DNA of 64,000 nt, taken from NCBI RefSeq assembly GCF_001953985.1, contig NZ_MBEI01000049.1:152851-216850 (forward strand), written 5' to 3'. Each line of letters opens with the position of its first letter. Position 1 is the stretch's first letter. The DNA comes from Mycobacterium colombiense. Its GTDB lineage: Bacteria; Actinomycetota; Actinomycetes; Mycobacteriales; Mycobacteriaceae. Below, piece after piece: positions 62,227 to 64,000 of the stretch. A model generated the notes under the pieces. It ran no database searches. It was not told the origin of the DNA and saw nothing but the letters and a program-made list of their open reading frames with translations. Position numbers and translations under genes: made by a program.

Positions 62227-63777
62227 ATGTTGCCCCGCATGATCAAAACCCAGCTGGTGCTGCTGACGGCCGTCGCGGTGGCCGCGGTGGTGGTACTTGG
62301 CTGGTACTACCTGCGGATACCGAGCCTGGTCGGCGTCGGTCGTTACACCCTCTATGCCGAGCTGCCGCAGTCCGGGGGCCTGTATCGAACGGCCAATGTC
62401 ACCTATCGGGGAATCACGATCGGCAAGGTCACCGGTGTCGAACCGACCGAGCGCGGCGCCCGCGCGACGATGAGTATCGAGGACGCCTATCAGATACCGG
62501 CCGACGCGGCGGCCAATGTGCATTCGGTATCCGCGGTGGGCGAGCAGTACGTCGACCTGGTATCGACCGCCAACGGCGGTCCGTACCTGGGGGATGGCCA
62601 GACGATCCGCAAGAGCACGGTGCCCAGCCAGATCGGTCCCGCACTGGATGCCGCCAACCGTGGATTGGTGGTGCTGCCCAAAGACAAGGTCGCGTCGCTG
62701 CTCTACGAGGCGTCGCAGGCCGTCGGCGGGCTGGGGCCGTCGCTTCGGCGCCTGGTGGATGCCACCCAGGCGATCGCGCACGACTTCCGGGGCAGCATCG
62801 GCGACGTCGACGACATCATCGGACGTTCGGCGCCCATCATCGACAGTCAGGCGGATTCCGCTGACACGATTGGGCGTTGGGCCGCCAACCTGAACACCTT
62901 GGCCGCGCAGACGGCGCAGCAAGATCGCTTGGTGCGCAGCATTCTGGCCAACGCGGCGCCGACGGCCGCGCAGGTGAACGCCACCTTCGGCGGGGTGCGG
63001 GAATCGTTGCCGCAGACGCTGGCCAATCTCGAGGTCGTGATCGACATGCTCAAGCGCTATCACAACGGCGTCGAGCAGGCGCTGGTGTTCCTGCCGCAGT
63101 CGGGGGCGATCGCCCAGTCGGTGACCGCGCAATCGCCGGGCCAGGCCGGGCTCGGTGTCGGCGCCATATCGCTCAACCAGCCACCACCGTGCCTTACCGG
63201 TTTCCTGCCGGCGTCGCAGTGGCGCGCGCCGGCGGATACCAGCACCGCGCCGCTGCCGGCCGGCACCTACTGCAAGATCCCGATGGATGCGACGAATGTC
63301 GTTCGCGGAGCCCGCAATTACCCGTGCGTGGATGCACCGGGCAAGCGGGCGGCGACGCCGCGGGAGTGCCGCAGCACCGAACCCTACGTGCCCGCCGGCA
63401 CCAACCCCTGGTACGGCGACCCCGATCAGATATTGACCTGCCCCGCACCGAGCGCGCGGTGTGACCAGCCCGTGAAGCCGGGCCTGGTGATCCCGGCACC
63501 GTCGGTCAACAACGGCCTCAATCCGTTGCCCGCCAACCAGCTGCCCGGCACACCACCGCCGATCAGCGATCCGCTGCAGCGGCCGGGATCGGGCACCGTG
63601 TTGTGCAATGGGCAGCAGCCGAACCCGTGCACGTACACCCCCAGCGCGCCGCCCACAGCGCTCTACGACGTGCGCAGCGGCATGGTCGTGGGGCCCGACG
63701 GTGTGGTGTATTCGGTTGAGAATTCGGCCAATATCGGCGACGAGGGCTGGAAGAAGATGCTGGGGCCTGCGGGCTGA
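62227..63777 (+). CDS. mce2F: Mce-family lipid-importer subunit Mce2F
   Basis: A 516-residue Mce protein, the last gene of the operon. N-terminal anchor (IKTQLVLLTAVAVAAVVVLG), MCE domain (GRYTLYAELPQSGGLYRTAN, VTYRGITIGKVTGVEPTERG), helical rod, then a tail with several cysteines (CLTGFL, YCKIP, YPCVD, RECRS, LTCPAPSARC, LCNGQ, PCTY) that probably form disulfides. ATG 62227 lies three bases after mce2E. No terminator-like hairpin is evident in 63778–63924, and no further gene of the operon follows. Confidence 0.95.
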   Translation: MLPRMIKTQLVLLTAVAVAAVVVLGWYYLRIPSLVGVGRYTLYAELPQSGGLYRTANVTYRGITIGKVTGVEPTERGARATMSIEDAYQIPADAAANVHSVSAVGEQYVDLVSTANGGPYLGDGQTIRKSTVPSQIGPALDAANRGLVVLPKDKVASLLYEASQAVGGLGPSLRRLVDATQAIAHDFRGSIGDVDDIIGRSAPIIDSQADSADTIGRWAANLNTLAAQTAQQDRLVRSILANAAPTAAQVNATFGGVRESLPQTLANLEVVIDMLKRYHNGVEQALVFLPQSGAIAQSVTAQSPGQAGLGVGAISLNQPPPCLTGFLPASQWRAPADTSTAPLPAGTYCKIPMDATNVVRGARNYPCVDAPGKRAATPRECRSTEPYVPAGTNPWYGDPDQILTCPAPSARCDQPVKPGLVIPAPSVNNGLNPLPANQLPGTPPPISDPLQRPGSGTVLCNGQQPNPCTYTPSAPPTALYDVRSGMVVGPDGVVYSVENSANIGDEGWKKMLGPAG

Positions 63778-63924
63778 GGGGGCGGACGGCCTCCAACGGT
63801 CAGTGGCGGCGGTGCGGGTTGGGCTGTCGACCCCGATTTCCGCGACGCAGGGCTAGCGGGTAGGGTGAACTAATTACTTTGTACCCCAATGTGTTTGAGA
63901 TGCGATGCGTTGCCCGTAGGGGCG

Positions 63925-64000
63925 CTAGTTGTTTGTCGGTGGTGGTTGGGGTTGGAAGGGTGTATACCACCACCAGTCGGCGCGCTCGCCGGTCGGTCCC
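63925..64000 (-). CDS. Possible 3' end of a gene cut by the right edge
   Basis: The minus strand is open from the window edge to a TAG at 63925–63927, giving 24 residues that end TPFQPQPPPTNN after a Trp-rich ADWWWY. The composition (aromatic plus Pro) looks protein-like and the plus-strand frames here do not. The family is not recognisable from so short a piece. Low confidence; it could be chance. Confidence 0.35.
   Translation of the reverse strand, partial: GPTGERADWWWYTPFQPQPPPTNN

Noticed and set aside
61012..63132. Minus-strand 706-codon open frame over mce2D–F
   Set aside because: Antisense to three complete Mce proteins, low-complexity Arg/Val/Gln composition, no recognisable domain.

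Overview
The window is high-GC mycobacterial chromosome, most likely from a slow-growing non-tuberculous species. Evidence for this is the menD–mgtA–menG–menJ–grcC1–htpX–gpsA–Rv0565c-like–yajQ order, followed by lpqN, a GH92 mannosidase and a complete mce2-type operon. This is the Rv0554–Rv0594 order of M. tuberculosis as I know it, with several insertions and losses. Homology statements are from memory of those families; no database search was possible.

Layout. 1–4049: menaquinone and glycolipid core (bpoC-like end, menD, DUF3592 protein, mgtA). 4059–12764: an insertion of about 8.7 kb between mgtA and menG, holding a P450–P450–flavoprotein operon, a divergent cyclase/ATPase signalling protein, a CsbD-like stress protein and an SDR. 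12822–17282: menG, a secreted DUF732 protein, menJ, grcC1 and htpX. 17312–22675: a small XRE regulator, a 40-bp palindrome, a SulP transporter with a GlnR-like box, gpsA, a Baeyer-Villiger-type monooxygenase and yajQ. 22745–25026: tRNA-Tyr, then a run of small stress and envelope genes on the minus strand (zinc ribbon, GvpO-like, GlsB-like, SYLF-like, small membrane protein). 25255–32659: O-methyltransferase, DUF1023 hydrolase plus lipoprotein pair, DMT permease, small membrane protein, molybdopterin oxidoreductase. 32792–40987: lipoprotein, P450, NYN RNase-like protein, alpha/beta hydrolase, CYP125-like P450, FUSC membrane protein. 41091–44918: galT–galK–Mut7-C operon and a PAS-ANTAR protein. 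44931–53414: Rv0580c-like protein, lpqN, GH92 mannosidase, Rv0585c-like membrane protein and two tandem methyltransferases. 53498–63777: mce2R, yrbE2AB and mce2A–F, an operon joined by start/stop overlaps or gaps of a few bases. 63925–64000: possible 3' end of a further gene.

How the genes work together. MenD, MenG and MenJ act on menaquinone, and GrcC1 probably supplies a polyprenyl diphosphate. MgtA, the GH92 mannosidase and GalT/GalK point to glycolipid and sugar metabolism. Four P450s and two flavoproteins give the region a strong oxidative/lipid-catabolic flavour, and the Mce2 system is a lipid importer controlled by its own GntR repressor. No gene-free stretch exceeds about 300 bases. 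The longest (19245–19486, 26359–26596, 25027–25254, 46136–46336 and the right end) are described where they hold anything visible. I saw no CRISPR array, insertion sequence, integrase or rRNA.
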